A stretch of 64,000 nucleotides of DNA from RGIG9115 sp045128915 (GCA_045128915.1 JBGVIT010000098.1:1-64000); one strand, 5' to 3'; positions 17,996-26,530 are shown, counted from the first letter of the stretch. A program made the numbers and translations. Notes: generated by a model not told the origin, from the letters alone.

Positions 17996-18040
17996 AAAAC
18001 TAAAAGCAAAAACGGATGGCAGCTTGCGTAACTGCTCCAT
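17918..18040 (-). CDS. Possible 40-residue leader peptide upstream of xis
   Basis: The ATG at 18040 has GGAAGGTGG upstream and opens a 40-codon frame (MEQLRKLPSVFAFSF...) that runs through the inverted repeat and stops just before the xis promoter. It may be a regulatory leader peptide or a chance frame over a structured RNA; nothing else supports translation. Confidence 0.3.
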   Translation of the reverse strand: MEQLRKLPSVFAFSFDSIIKGTDMCLLRVIVLHRLYFDSL

Positions 18041-18358
18041 AGGAGTTCCACCTTCCCGGCTCCGCCCGGACTGCTTTCATTGCCTGCGACGCTTTTAACG
18101 CTCGGACTGTGACTAAGCAGAAGTATCATTATGCCGATAAGCCATCTTCGCCACAAGGGAGCAACCCTCTTTTACAATGATGATAGTTCTCGCTCGGATT
18201 TCAACCTTTAGAAAGAAGGAAATAAAAGGTTGTATTTGTAAATCGTCTTGGCGTACCCATTGTTAGGCTCAAACCTACCGGAATGTATCCGTTTGCTACT
18301 ATACTGCGATACCGTTATCTTGTACGCTTTCTTTTTCAATGTTCATTCTTGAAAGGAA
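18041..18358. other. Non-coding, locally structured stretch before the xis leader
   Basis: No gene of normal size. GC content is higher than in the surroundings, with several short complementary words (for example CTCCATAGGAG, CCGGCTCCGCCCGG). Short minus-strand frames of 15 and 19 codons near 18340 and 18270 look like broken remnants. It may be an untranslated regulatory region of the excision module or a decayed gene. Confidence 0.35.
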
Positions 18359-18706
18359 TTACACATCAGATTGTGGCATAGAATATTTATGTAGGATATT
18401 ACGAAGCAATCGTGCATCTTTTTTATTAACTTTTTCTGCAAGTTGTTCAAGTAATTCTTTCTCATCTTCCGACAAATGCAGATTCAAATCGCTTTTATAT
18501 CCTTTCAATAAAAAGATACCGCCATACATTCCGTTTCGTGTATATATAGGTGCATAACGACTAAGGAAGGAAATATCTCTGTGAATAGTGTTTGCACTCA
18601 CAGAAAAGTAATTAGCCAATGATGGTACTGTTGTTTCCTTAACATTGTGTAGTAGGAAAAGCATTTCCATTCGTCTTTCAAATACTTTTGCTCCATCATT
18701 AGACAT
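18359..18706 (-). CDS. HTH (DeoR/WYL-type N-terminal) regulator
   Basis: 115 residues from the ATG at 18706, which has AAGGAGG about 10 bases upstream; a TTG seven codons earlier lies inside that site and is rejected. The N-terminal winged helix-turn-helix pattern is VPSLANYFSVSANTIHRDISFLSRYAPIYTRNGMYGGIF, as in HTH_11 domains of WYL/DeoR regulators. The long WYL effector domain is absent; only a short helical tail rich in Glu and Lys follows. It probably acts as a compact regulator of the excision module or of its own operon. The target is unknown. Confidence 0.75.
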   Translation of the reverse strand: MSNDGAKVFERRMEMLFLLHNVKETTVPSLANYFSVSANTIHRDISFLSRYAPIYTRNGMYGGIFLLKGYKSDLNLHLSEDEKELLEQLAEKVNKKDARLLRNILHKYSMPQSDV

Positions 18707-18823
18707 AGCCGTTGCACCTCCTTTCAAAACACATTTTAAATGTGAAACTACCCAAACTATGGTAGGTTTCTAAAAATTTTTTTAAAAAATTTTTCATAAA
18801 GTTTTCCTCCAATCAAATTAGTG

Positions 18824-19060
18824 TTAAATTTGATTGGAGTGCGGAGGTTCCCGACAACGATATATTCTGTTTTTATGGATAAAAAAACAGCCAAAGCAAA
18901 CTCTACCTAAAGAGCTTTCTTTGGCTGTACGGTTTGAGCGAATCCTTGCTCCACCATCAGCATCGGAACTACTGTTAGAATTATTACTGCTTGTCCTATG
19001 TTGATGAGAGCGACTTCTTCTTACAAATACATATAGAATTGGTGTTAGGCAAATACACAT
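18824..19060 (-). CDS. Doubtful 78-residue small protein
   Basis: The ATG at 19060 has a good AGGAG 8 bases upstream. The translation starts with a short hydrophobic stretch (ICLTPILYVFV), then Arg-rich and Ser/Asn-rich segments. Its C-terminal third is read straight across a clear terminator hairpin at 18881-18928, which argues against a full-length product. No family is recognised. Confidence 0.3.
   Translation of the reverse strand: MCICLTPILYVFVRRSRSHQHRTSSNNSNSSSDADGGARIRSNRTAKESSLGRVCFGCFFIHKNRIYRCREPPHSNQI
18881..18928 (-). terminator. Intrinsic terminator (minus strand)
   Basis: ACAGCCAAAG (18887-18896) pairs with CTTTGGCTGT (18919-18928). On the minus strand the stem is followed by TTTTTTT. 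Confidence 0.75.
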
Positions 19061-19253
19061 ATTTTATCACTCCTGACCGCACGGCAATTCGCCTGCCATC
19101 AGAAGCGAATAACCTTATGTGCGTGCGAGATTGCCACGCCAAATTTTTTCACTATTTAGTTGTAAAAATTGTTCTGAACATTCTTCGCTGATTGACACTT
19201 TAAACACCTCATTTCTTCCATATTTTGACAATATATTTTATTATGCGATTATA

Positions 19254-19358
19254 TTAAACAAATTTTTCAGAAAAAAATACCGCCTGATTCCCTGAAGAAC
19301 CAAGCGGTTTTTGATTCATTATTCTACTTTTAATAATCTTTTGATATAATAATAGCAT
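19254..19358 (-). CDS. Possible 34-residue peptide
   Basis: The ATG at 19358 has GGAGGT 7 bases upstream, an unusually good site for such a short frame (MLLLYQKIIKSR...). The frame runs through the hairpin at 19279-19313, so it may instead mark a leader or attenuator region. No homologue is recognised. Confidence 0.3.
   Translation of the reverse strand: MLLLYQKIIKSRIMNQKPLGSSGNQAVFFSEKFV
19279..19313. terminator. Hairpin with T-runs on both strands
   Basis: ACCGC...GCGGT outer stem with imperfect inner pairing (CTGATTC/GAACCAA). It is followed by TTTTT on the plus strand and by a T-run on the minus strand, so it can work in both directions. Confidence 0.55.
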
Positions 19359-19467
19359 TTTATTTACCTCCATCAACGGCAATCCGTTTTATTCAATCTG
19401 TTTTGATTAAATATCTTTATTTATCTATTATTATATCATTTTTCGATAGCATAGTCTGTCGAAGCTT

Positions 19468-19497
19468 GTTGACGAAAAGCTAAAACTTTTCGTCAAC
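19468..19497. repeat. Perfect 12-bp inverted repeat
   Basis: GTTGACGAAAAG and CTTTTCGTCAAC flank the 6-nt loop CTAAAA. There is no T-run on either side, so it is more likely a protein-binding palindrome or an RNA stem than a terminator. Confidence 0.6.
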
Positions 19498-19692
19498 ATA
19501 ATATATAAAGCAAGCAATTTCTTTGTTATTTGACAGATTTAGCAAAAATCTTTTATAATTCGCTAAGCCTTATCTAAGTCTTATGGAACCGCCCCATATA
19601 CACAAAAAGAAAGGCTTTATTTACAAATGAAACATTTTTATTTCCTTTGATATATTTCATCGTAGTTTCGCCGCCTTTCTAAAAATGGGGTA

Positions 19693-19727
19693 AAAAAATC
19701 AGGTTCTCGGTTATAAATTCGGGAACC
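19693..19727 (-). terminator. Terminator after the XRE regulator gene
   Basis: GGTTC (19702-19706) pairs with GAACC (19723-19727), with extra CG pairing inside. On the minus strand it is followed by TGATTTTTTT. Confidence 0.6.
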
Positions 19728-19742
19728 CGACAATGGGTATAG

Positions 19743-20093
19743 TTATTTGCTTTCTTTTTCTTTTAAAATTGCTTCTTTTCTTTTGTTATAATATTTTATG
19801 AACTCTATAATACTTTCAATATCGCATTTATCCATTACTGAAATTTGTTGAATAATTTCATCTATATATTCTTCTTTACCAATAGCATTATCAGACGAAA
19901 GTAATCTTCCAAGTGAAATATCAAGATGCTCAGCCATTGCCTCAGCAGTTATTACTCGCGGTGAATTTACACCTCTCTCAATTTTTGAAAGAGCCGATAC
20001 ACTAATATCTATCATTTCAGCAAATTCGGTTTGCGATATATTTTTGAGCCTTCGCAGCTCAGTAATTTTATTACCAAATTCTTGCTTATTCAT
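19743..20093 (-). CDS. XRE-family (Cro/CI-like) transcriptional regulator
   Basis: 116 residues from the ATG at 20093; the GTG five codons upstream lies beside the ribosome site GTGAGG and is less likely. The HTH_3 domain spans about 7 to 62 (ITELRRLKNISQTEFAEMID, then ISVSALSKIERGVNSP). A short helical tail with many Lys and Glu follows. It probably controls lysogeny-like functions of the element such as excision or transfer. A promoter with TATAAT lies about 25 bp upstream of its start, and a terminator directly follows the gene, so it is probably monocistronic. Confidence 0.88.
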   Translation of the reverse strand: MNKQEFGNKITELRRLKNISQTEFAEMIDISVSALSKIERGVNSPRVITAEAMAEHLDISLGRLLSSDNAIGKEEYIDEIIQQISVMDKCDIESIIEFIKYYNKRKEAILKEKESK

Positions 20094-20116
20094 AATGGGG
20101 TACCTCACTCAACCAA

Positions 20117-20145
20117 ATTATACCATTCTTCGCCATATTTTTGAA
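20117..20145 (-). promoter_or_regulatory. Promoter of the XRE regulator
   Basis: On the minus strand TATAAT at 20122-20117 is preceded 17 bp upstream by TTCAAA (20145-20140), a moderate -35 box. Confidence 0.55.
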
Positions 20146-20199
20146 GAAACCAAAGTCCTATCTTATAAGGACAAAAGTGTTAGTACCTCGTGCAATCCA

Positions 20200-20238
20200 A
20201 ATAATAAAAGGTGATTGACGCACTTCATCAACCACCTT
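20200..20238 (-). terminator. Terminator after the IreB-like gene
   Basis: The stem AAGGTGATTGA/TCAACCACCTT (20208-20218 with 20228-20238) has 11 pairs, one of them G-U on the minus strand, and a 9-nt loop. TTATTATTT follows on the minus strand. Confidence 0.7.
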
Positions 20239-20244
20239 ACCCCA

Positions 20245-20451
20245 TTACGAAATGATATTTTTTTCAAGATATTCTTTTAGTTTTTCTTTATCTAAACTTT
20301 TGATTTTATTACGAGCATCATTATGACGGGTTATATATGTATCTATGTTTGTTTTTAGGTATCCAAGAATTTGGTCATAGGGAGAGTATCCCTTTTCTTT
20401 TAAAGCTATAATTATTTCCTGCATTATATTATAAAATTCTTTTTCTGTCAC
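20245..20451 (-). CDS. IreB-like regulatory phosphoprotein (DUF965/UPF0297)
   Basis: 68 residues from a GTG start with GAGGTGA 5 bases upstream. The sequence follows the IreB pattern closely: IIIALKEKGYSPYDQILGYL, then a segment ending YITRHNDARNKI and an acidic-basic C-terminal helix. IreB proteins are small dimers phosphorylated near the N-terminus by PASTA kinases and influence envelope stress and cephalosporin tolerance in enterococci. The N-terminal Thr residues used there are only partly matched: Thr2 is present, but the segment is shorter. It sits alone between terminators within the mobile element, so it is likely an accessory copy rather than the chromosomal one. Confidence 0.75.
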   Translation of the reverse strand: MTEKEFYNIMQEIIIALKEKGYSPYDQILGYLKTNIDTYITRHNDARNKIKSLDKEKLKEYLEKNIIS

Positions 20452-20603
20452 AATATCACCTCAAAATTCAACGATGTATACAATATTTGAGAGCTTTATT
20501 TCATTTTTTACCTAAAACCCTTAAAATTATATCATTAATTTGTATTTTTTTCAAGAAGTATGCTTTTTTAATTTTAAAATCTCTATTTTTTACAAACATT
20601 TTA

Positions 20604-20637
20604 AAAAATAAAAGAGCATCTCGATACAGAAATGCTC
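20604..20637 (-). terminator. Terminator at the end of the surface operon
   Basis: GAGCAT (20614-20619) pairs with ATGCTC (20632-20637). On the minus strand TTTTATTTTTT follows. It lies directly after the zinc-ribbon membrane gene. Confidence 0.7.
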
Positions 20638-20643
20638 CTAATC

Positions 20644-21018
20644 TCATCCGTTTTTAATCCTACAAAAAAATCTTTCTAAAAAATTATTTTTTAATACATG
20701 ATATTCTTGTTGTTTTTTTGCCACCTCATTTTTATCTTCCTTTGATATTTTTTCTAAAGGCTTATAAAAGTGACACTTATTACATTTCCAACATCCAATG
20801 TATGGACATGTCACTGATTTAGGATCAAGGTCATAAGTATATTTGCCAGTCTTACATCTTGGACATATTTGCTTTTTCAAAAACATGTCGTCATCTCCTT
20901 CGCTGTTTTCCTTTTCTGCCTGATCGTCGGAGCGACCTGCAATTATTAAAGCACTGTACATTGCAACAATAAGAAAAAGCACAATTATGCCAACTATTAA
21001 TCCTGTTATATATTTCAT
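20644..21018 (-). CDS. Small membrane protein with Cys-rich zinc-ribbon-like domain
   Basis: 124 residues. One N-terminal membrane helix (about 5 to 27), a charged linker, then a Cys cluster: CPRC at about 52 to 55, C near 71, C near 76, and CNKC near 79 to 82. Spacing fits one or two metal-binding ribbons facing the cytoplasm or exterior. A basic tail follows. No family name is recognised. It is the last gene before a terminator, downstream of the receiver-like gene, and probably belongs to the tail of the surface operon. Confidence 0.6.
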   Translation of the reverse strand: MKYITGLIVGIIVLFLIVAMYSALIIAGRSDDQAEKENSEGDDDMFLKKQICPRCKTGKYTYDLDPKSVTCPYIGCWKCNKCHFYKPLEKISKEDKNEVAKKQQEYHVLKNNFLERFFCRIKNG

Positions 21019-21033
21019 GCGCTTTTTTCCTTT

Positions 21034-21408
21034 CTAAAGTCGTTTTATCTTTTTAGATATACATTTCAACATCGTAGACACAATATCTTTGTCAATCGGC
21101 ATCGTGATATAATACGCTGTTCTTCCTGTATTGATTGCATCCACAACATCCATCTTGTCATCAATAAAAGAAACCGGTACAAACCATAACCCATTGTATG
21201 TATATTTGCTAAAATATTCATTAAACTGTGATGTTGCCTGTCTATCATAAATAATACAATCAGCAAGAATTTTGTTGCTTATTTTCACAGCTTTGTCAGT
21301 ACTTTTTGAAATAATTACTTTGATTTTGTATTGCTTTTTATACAGCAAAATTAACTTTTTTATTTCTTTAGCTGCTTTTTGGTTGTCCATGTCGATAATA
21401 ATATTCAT
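21034..21408 (-). CDS. Receiver-like (CheY-fold) single-domain protein
   Basis: 124 residues from the ATG at 21408, which has TGGAG 7 bases upstream; a longer frame upstream has no such site. The pattern fits a response-regulator fold: beta1 MNIIIDMDN, a central DCIIYD segment whose Asp sits where the phospho-acceptor would be, then VPVSFIDD and AYYITMPID, where the conserved Lys before Pro is replaced by Met. Loss of this Lys suggests a degenerate or non-phosphorylated receiver. No DNA-binding domain is present. It might be an adaptor for the surface operon. The fold call is by pattern only. Confidence 0.5.
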   Translation of the reverse strand: MNIIIDMDNQKAAKEIKKLILLYKKQYKIKVIISKSTDKAVKISNKILADCIIYDRQATSQFNEYFSKYTYNGLWFVPVSFIDDKMDVVDAINTGRTAYYITMPIDKDIVSTMLKCISKKIKRL

Positions 21409-21500
21409 AACTACGCTCCATTCTTTTGTTGCAGAATAAGGTAACTCGTGTCTTTCCGCACTGTTTCGCAAGAAAAGAGCACCAAATAATATCCGCTGTT

Positions 21501-21725
21501 TTATATTTGCTCGAAATGAAAATCATCCTCATTGCTAAAGAGATAGTTATAAGCATCATTTAAAACTTTGTTACTGTACTTTTTAAGATTAAATTTCTTT
21601 AGTAACTGTCTGGCAAAGGTATTATTAGGCTCATTTCGCAAATCCGATATATATGTGCAATTCAGTTTTTTTCTAATAACCTCTAATAAATCATCGTTTG
21701 TTTTTTCTTTAATGTCCTGTATCAA
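21501..21725 (-). CDS. Hypothetical 74-residue protein with TTG start
   Basis: The start is a TTG at 21725 with AAGGAG 10 bases upstream; the only nearby ATG is out of frame and stops after a few codons. The product is helical, charged and without Cys or membrane segments (IRKKLNCTYISDLRN, LLKKFNLKKYSN). It is not recognised. It lies between the SLH/chitobiase-like gene and the receiver-like gene and probably shares their transcript. Confidence 0.5.
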   Translation of the reverse strand: MIQDIKEKTNDDLLEVIRKKLNCTYISDLRNEPNNTFARQLLKKFNLKKYSNKVLNDAYNYLFSNEDDFHFEQI

Positions 21726-21758
21726 AATGCATGCTCCTTTATGAAATTTCTCTTGTGC

Positions 21759-21784
21759 GGGAAGGATGTATTACAATCCTTCCC
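21759..21784 (-). repeat. GGGAAGGAT hairpin after the SLH gene
   Basis: A perfect 9-bp stem GGGAAGGAT/ATCCTTCCC with an 8-nt loop and no T-run. Its GGGAAG/CTTCCC core resembles the first hairpin of the conserved spacer elements further up the operon, so it may be a processing or stabilising stem rather than a terminator. Confidence 0.6.
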
Positions 21785-21794
21785 ATTACGATAA

Positions 21795-24700
21795 TTACTT
21801 CCAATCTTCCCACTTGTATTCATATCCCTTGTTGTCAAGCCAATAGTTATGGGTAATCGTTGCTTCCAAAACCGTTACATAATACCAAGTATCTTCATAA
21901 AGATCATTGTAAGGATTGAATTCAAGTGATTTAACGTAACTCTCCAAAGGTTTTCTGCCAAGCAGCTTGTTTATAACTGTCATAACCTCTGCACGAGTGA
22001 TGTTATTTTCAGGCTTATATGTCTTATCAGGATATCCCTCAACAAGTCCTGTGCTTGTAAGTGCAAGAATTTCTTCATAAGCCCAATAACTTTCATCAAA
22101 GTCAGTAAACGGATTCTTGATATTAGCCTTTTCAATCCCTGTAAATCTAAATATGAGAGCTGCAAATTCAGCTCGACTTAGATTTCTTGTCGGTTTGAAT
22201 TCACCATCAGGATAGCCGTAAACAATAGATTTATCTGCCATATACTCAATATCATGTGTTGACCATCTACCCGCATAAACATCAGGGAACACCTTGCCTG
22301 TTGCTACAAATGGTTTTTCATATTGATGGTTCGTAATACGATAAAGAATAGATGTGATTTCCTCACGTGTTATATCTCCTTCGGGTTGCACGCTACCATC
22401 AGGATACCCGTTTATATAGCCTATATGTGTCGGATGCTCATTTCCGAAAATATCTTTTGTATATTTTCTTGTTTTATCGATGGTTGTGGAACCGCCACCT
22501 CCACCGCCTCCGCCACCGGAAGGAACTGTTGTAGGAATTGTATATTTATATGTTCCAATTTCTCCATAAACGCCATTCCAGCAACCTGACTTATTAGGAA
22601 CTTTACACTCAACACATTTCCCACACGCACTGTAATACACCGCTTTAATAGTCGTTGCTTGGTTCAATGACAATTCTTCACCATTATATGCAATTCTGTT
22701 TGCATTCTCACTATCTGTTGGATTACTTCCATCAAGTGTATAGTATAGAATAATGTTATCATCTAATAAATAATCATTTATAAGTGTATATTTCGTTCCT
22801 TTAGAAAATTCAACTTTACCACTTGATTCGAGAGAAGTTGTGGGAATATCTAGATGGATGAAATCAATTTCAAACAAACCATCACTGCCTTCGATTTTAC
22901 CATTTTCATCTTCAAGCCAAGCAACGATAGTAATGTCGTCCATAAGAGCTGTCGGAATAATTGGTCTGGTTACATCATATACGGCAGTATTAGTTGTAAT
23001 AGTCTGACCATCTGTTGTCTTAGTATAAGTATAATAGTAATGAATATCAGCCGTCTTGTTTTGCGAAAGCAACTTAATTCCTTCTGCATAATCTCCTGAG
23101 CCAAGTAAATGAGCACTTATTCTTTCAACATCATACGGATATGCTATATACACACTTCCACTTGCTGCACTTCCTGATTCAATGATATAGTAGTGGATTG
23201 TATTCGCACTTACTCTTCCGGTATCCTGATTCAAAACATATGCTTTAAATGACATAGTGTGAGTAATCGAACGTTCCTGTCCTGTATATCTGAAATCTTT
23301 AGCATCACCATTTTGTCTATACCAAATGCTATAATTTTTATCAGTTGGAGCGTCTTCGCTTAATCTGATTGTCGTAGTCTTGTTATCACTCGATAGATAT
23401 GTACCTGAAGGTAATTCAATAACAGGTGCAAGTGGTACGAAATTATACACATAACTTACAACAGAACTATACTTGCCATTTTTGCTATATCTAAGTTGGA
23501 GAATGGTATCTTCCTTGAATAACAAACCATTGCTGTCAGTATAATCAATCCAATCACCTTTATTGTTAAGTCGGTACTGAATTTTTCCACCATTGTTCAA
23601 AGAATACAGCATAACTTTAAGAATGTTATTGTCATTATCAATTTTTATTTCTTCGTATGTTCCTGTTTCCTTATCGGCATAAGGCGGAGCAAGAACATCT
23701 CCATTAGATGTGGCATAAGTATATCTATTGGTATCACTCTTAATGCCATCAAGTTCCGATGAAATTTCAAGTGTTACACTACCTGAATTTACACTTGTAT
23801 TTAATCTACCAAGTTGTTCAGTACAGTTCTTATCTCGATATGCCATTCCTGTTTCTGTATCAATATAAAATCTCTCATCATCAGAATTCACAAATTCGTT
23901 TGTAAATCCACCGATTTTATATTTTACCGTACTTCCTTGAACAGCATCAACAGGAACAACAGGTAGTTTATTCCCGCTTATTGTTGCTGAAGGAGCTGCC
24001 TTCGGTGCTTCAGGTGTAATAACATATGAGAAGATACCCACATCACTCTTTATACCAAAAGCATTTACAGATACAGCCTTTATAACAGTATTTCCTTTGA
24101 TGTCAATAAGCGAGCTTCCGTCATACAAATATGTTCCGTCTGTATTTGGGATCGGCTCAGGACAAAGACCGCCGTCATAACTTATAGTGTAATAAATATG
24201 TGTTCCTTGCGGAACCGGCATAAACTGAGTTGTATATTTATCGTCACCTATTTTATGTGTATAATATCCGGGCAAAAGTGAGGTAAGAGGTTTAACAGGC
24301 TTTACTGTCACAATATCGTATGAATGTTTAACCACACTCGAATAACTCTCGTTATCCTTTAATACAACGGCAGTTACAACAGTGTACTTTGTAATGTCAA
24401 TCACAGCTGTATCAGATGTATCGTTAGCAAGGATACGAGTATTGCTTGTGGTTGGATCGCTTCCATCAAGCGTATAGTAAAGTTTATATCTGCTTGTCGT
24501 GCTTTCCGTGCTTTCAGGGGTATAAACTGTAATCTTATTTGCATTAGTAAACTGTGTGCTCTCAGGCGCAAATTCAGGTGGTAATGGCTTTATTTTATAT
24601 GTAAATGTATATGGTTGACCTTCTGCCTTAATAGTACCATCTAAATTCAATTCAACCGCTTTTGCGATTATATCTGTATCAGTATCTAATACAAGAATAT

Positions 24701-26387
24701 CTGTATAATCTTTCCATTCACCATCACCGGTATGGTATTTTATGGTGTAATTCGGATTATTCGGTGTCAGAGTAACATTAACACTTCCTTCATACACACC
24801 CGAAGGATAGAACGCATCTACACCAAAATCATCATAGAAGTTGAATAGATAATAGTATGAAGCTTTATCACTCCATTCGCCTTCATAACAACTTATCGCA
24901 CGAAGAGTTGTGTCCTTTGCAAGAGTTATCGGAATGCCTGTGTATTCCACTCCGTTTGTTTTGGGATCGCTACCATCTAATGTGTAGTAAATTGTTGCAC
25001 CTTCTGTACCACAAGATAATCTCACATCTATTTTTTCATTATATTCATTAGAAGGCTTATCCGCAACAGGAGCAAGCGGTTTAACCGAGAAGAAATACAT
25101 AGCCGGTTCGCTATATTCTTCAAGTTTCTTTGTTATCAGTTTAACAGTTCTATTTTTGTCAATTTCAATAACCGGATTTTGCTTTGAAACAATAACCCAA
25201 CTTGTTTCAGGATCGTTTCCGATTACAGGATTTTCCGAATCAAGATTCGCAAAGGTATAATATACTTCACTTTCGTCAGCTATATTCCCATAAACGTTTT
25301 TATCAGAAACATAAACATCACATTTTGAAGAAAGACTGTTTATGTCAGGTAAAAGCTCTTTGCCTTCGTCAAAAAGATAAGGTCTGTCAGGTAAAATTTT
25401 GTATTCATAACTTACAGAACTCGAATACTTATTATCCATAGCACGATATGCACAGGTTTTAATTTCTGTGTCAATCGTAATTTCAATAGGTTCGGTGTAT
25501 AAGATTCTTGTTGAGCTACCTGAAGGTTCGCTCCCGTCTGTAGTATAATAAATTGGGAGATCATTCTCCTGAGTAAGTTCAACAGTTACTTTTTCAACAT
25601 AACTTCCTGATGTTGGAGTAGCAATTGGTGGAGCCGGTTTAGACTTATCTTTGATTAAAATATGATGATATCCGCCATTTATCGCATTAAATCTAAAGGT
25701 TTGTTCCGAAAGTTCATCAGACTGATTTTTTGCAAAAAGTTCAAGCGCATAATTATCATCGCCACTATCAATATCTATAAACACATCTGTGCTACCTGTT
25801 TTCTTAGGTGTCAAAGAAAGTTTAGCAAGATTATACCAAAGCTTTCCATCTTCTTTTTGAGGAACGTAACCACCGCTGTAAAAAACAGTTATGTATGCAG
25901 TTTTATAGGTTTTAGTTCCCAATGTATATGTTCCACTACCATGTCTATATATAAAGTAGCCTACAGACTGTGGCACGTCTGTTCCTGTGTCATCTCCTAA
26001 TTCCTCATCATCTTTATCTGATGTTCCAAAGTTTTCATCAGGAATTGCATAGTTAATCGGAGCACTGTTATCACTGCCCGCAAAATCGAAATAATCTGCA
26101 TCAAAACAAATACGGAGCGTATATCCGTTCATATCGTACTGTGGTTCTTTGTGCGTATTATTTTCATATGCTCCTTTGTTTGGATTATCAACTGCAAAAT
26201 ATATATCTGCATTTTCACCCATATATACAGTACTGTTATTCGTTGTTATCTGCGGTTCTTCTCTCTGAGCGTGCAGATAAACCGAACGCAGAGTTTTATC
26301 ATTATCGGTTGCCGATATATTCATCGGAAATATACCAATAAGCATAACAATACTTAATATTAGTGAAATGATTTTACTGCGTGTCAT
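21795..26387 (-). CDS. SLH surface protein with cohesin-like and chitobiase-C-type repeats
   Basis: 1530 residues, ATG with AAGGAG. Signal peptide 1 to 26. Residues about 35 to 240 are a beta-rich module resembling cohesin-type adhesion domains (TLRICFDADYFDFAG..., AKLSLTPKKTGSTDVFIDID). Then come many repeats with the pattern YYTLDGSDP, typical of CHB_HEX_C_1 (chitobiase C-terminal-like) Ig modules, over about 250 to 1280. A Gly-rich linker (about 1289 to 1298) leads to three SLH repeats (about 1315 to 1500). No catalytic domain is seen. It is probably a wall-anchored structural or binding protein, and the N-terminal module could receive dockerin-bearing partners encoded just upstream. It is preceded by the conserved double hairpin. 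Confidence 0.85.
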   Translation of the reverse strand: MTRSKIISLILSIVMLIGIFPMNISATDNDKTLRSVYLHAQREEPQITTNNSTVYMGENADIYFAVDNPNKGAYENNTHKEPQYDMNGYTLRICFDADYFDFAGSDNSAPINYAIPDENFGTSDKDDEELGDDTGTDVPQSVGYFIYRHGSGTYTLGTKTYKTAYITVFYSGGYVPQKEDGKLWYNLAKLSLTPKKTGSTDVFIDIDSGDDNYALELFAKNQSDELSEQTFRFNAINGGYHHILIKDKSKPAPPIATPTSGSYVEKVTVELTQENDLPIYYTTDGSEPSGSSTRILYTEPIEITIDTEIKTCAYRAMDNKYSSSVSYEYKILPDRPYLFDEGKELLPDINSLSSKCDVYVSDKNVYGNIADESEVYYTFANLDSENPVIGNDPETSWVIVSKQNPVIEIDKNRTVKLITKKLEEYSEPAMYFFSVKPLAPVADKPSNEYNEKIDVRLSCGTEGATIYYTLDGSDPKTNGVEYTGIPITLAKDTTLRAISCYEGEWSDKASYYYLFNFYDDFGVDAFYPSGVYEGSVNVTLTPNNPNYTIKYHTGDGEWKDYTDILVLDTDTDIIAKAVELNLDGTIKAEGQPYTFTYKIKPLPPEFAPESTQFTNANKITVYTPESTESTTSRYKLYYTLDGSDPTTSNTRILANDTSDTAVIDITKYTVVTAVVLKDNESYSSVVKHSYDIVTVKPVKPLTSLLPGYYTHKIGDDKYTTQFMPVPQGTHIYYTISYDGGLCPEPIPNTDGTYLYDGSSLIDIKGNTVIKAVSVNAFGIKSDVGIFSYVITPEAPKAAPSATISGNKLPVVPVDAVQGSTVKYKIGGFTNEFVNSDDERFYIDTETGMAYRDKNCTEQLGRLNTSVNSGSVTLEISSELDGIKSDTNRYTYATSNGDVLAPPYADKETGTYEEIKIDNDNNILKVMLYSLNNGGKIQYRLNNKGDWIDYTDSNGLLFKEDTILQLRYSKNGKYSSVVSYVYNFVPLAPVIELPSGTYLSSDNKTTTIRLSEDAPTDKNYSIWYRQNGDAKDFRYTGQERSITHTMSFKAYVLNQDTGRVSANTIHYYIIESGSAASGSVYIAYPYDVERISAHLLGSGDYAEGIKLLSQNKTADIHYYYTYTKTTDGQTITTNTAVYDVTRPIIPTALMDDITIVAWLEDENGKIEGSDGLFEIDFIHLDIPTTSLESSGKVEFSKGTKYTLINDYLLDDNIILYYTLDGSNPTDSENANRIAYNGEELSLNQATTIKAVYYSACGKCVECKVPNKSGCWNGVYGEIGTYKYTIPTTVPSGGGGGGGGGSTTIDKTRKYTKDIFGNEHPTHIGYINGYPDGSVQPEGDITREEITSILYRITNHQYEKPFVATGKVFPDVYAGRWSTHDIEYMADKSIVYGYPDGEFKPTRNLSRAEFAALIFRFTGIEKANIKNPFTDFDESYWAYEEILALTSTGLVEGYPDKTYKPENNITRAEVMTVINKLLGRKPLESYVKSLEFNPYNDLYEDTWYYVTVLEATITHNYWLDNKGYEYKWEDWK

Positions 26388-26427
26388 AGATTTGTTTGCT
26401 CCTTTGTAATTTTTGTAGAGGTAAATA

Positions 26428-26530
26428 CCTCTTTCAAAACATATAACTCATTTACCAAAGGTGTCGGTCTAAAAATGTCATCAAACAAGTTATATGTTTT
26501 GAAAGAGGGGGAAGCGGTGCTTCCCACCTC
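26428..26530 (-). repeat. Conserved spacer element A: double hairpin
   Basis: Read on the minus strand, hairpin 1 (26530-26505) has stem GGGAAGC/GCTTCCC extended by GAGG/CCTC across a bulge. Hairpin 2 pairs 26508-26488 with 26448-26428 over 21 perfect pairs, beginning CCTCTTTCAAA and continuing with CATATAACT. The CCTC of hairpin 1 is also the foot of hairpin 2, so the two stems compete. Elements B and C repeat this layout with different but still paired distal arms. Confidence 0.8.

Larger units (their letters stand above)
19061..19742. other. Mostly gene-free regulatory stretch between the small HTH genes
   Basis: Contains a bidirectional terminator-like hairpin (19279-19313), a perfect 12-bp palindromic stem (19468-19497), a terminator for the XRE gene (19693-19727) and a plus-strand TTGACA near 19225. 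Tiny minus-strand frames with ribosome sites occur at 19254-19358 (34 codons, strong GGAGGT) and 19156-19221 (21 codons, with CLKC). None is recognised. Confidence 0.4.

Noticed and set aside
18991..19191. 66-codon plus-strand frame near the small HTH genes
   Set aside because: No ribosome site and no recognisable features; it overlaps minus-strand signals.
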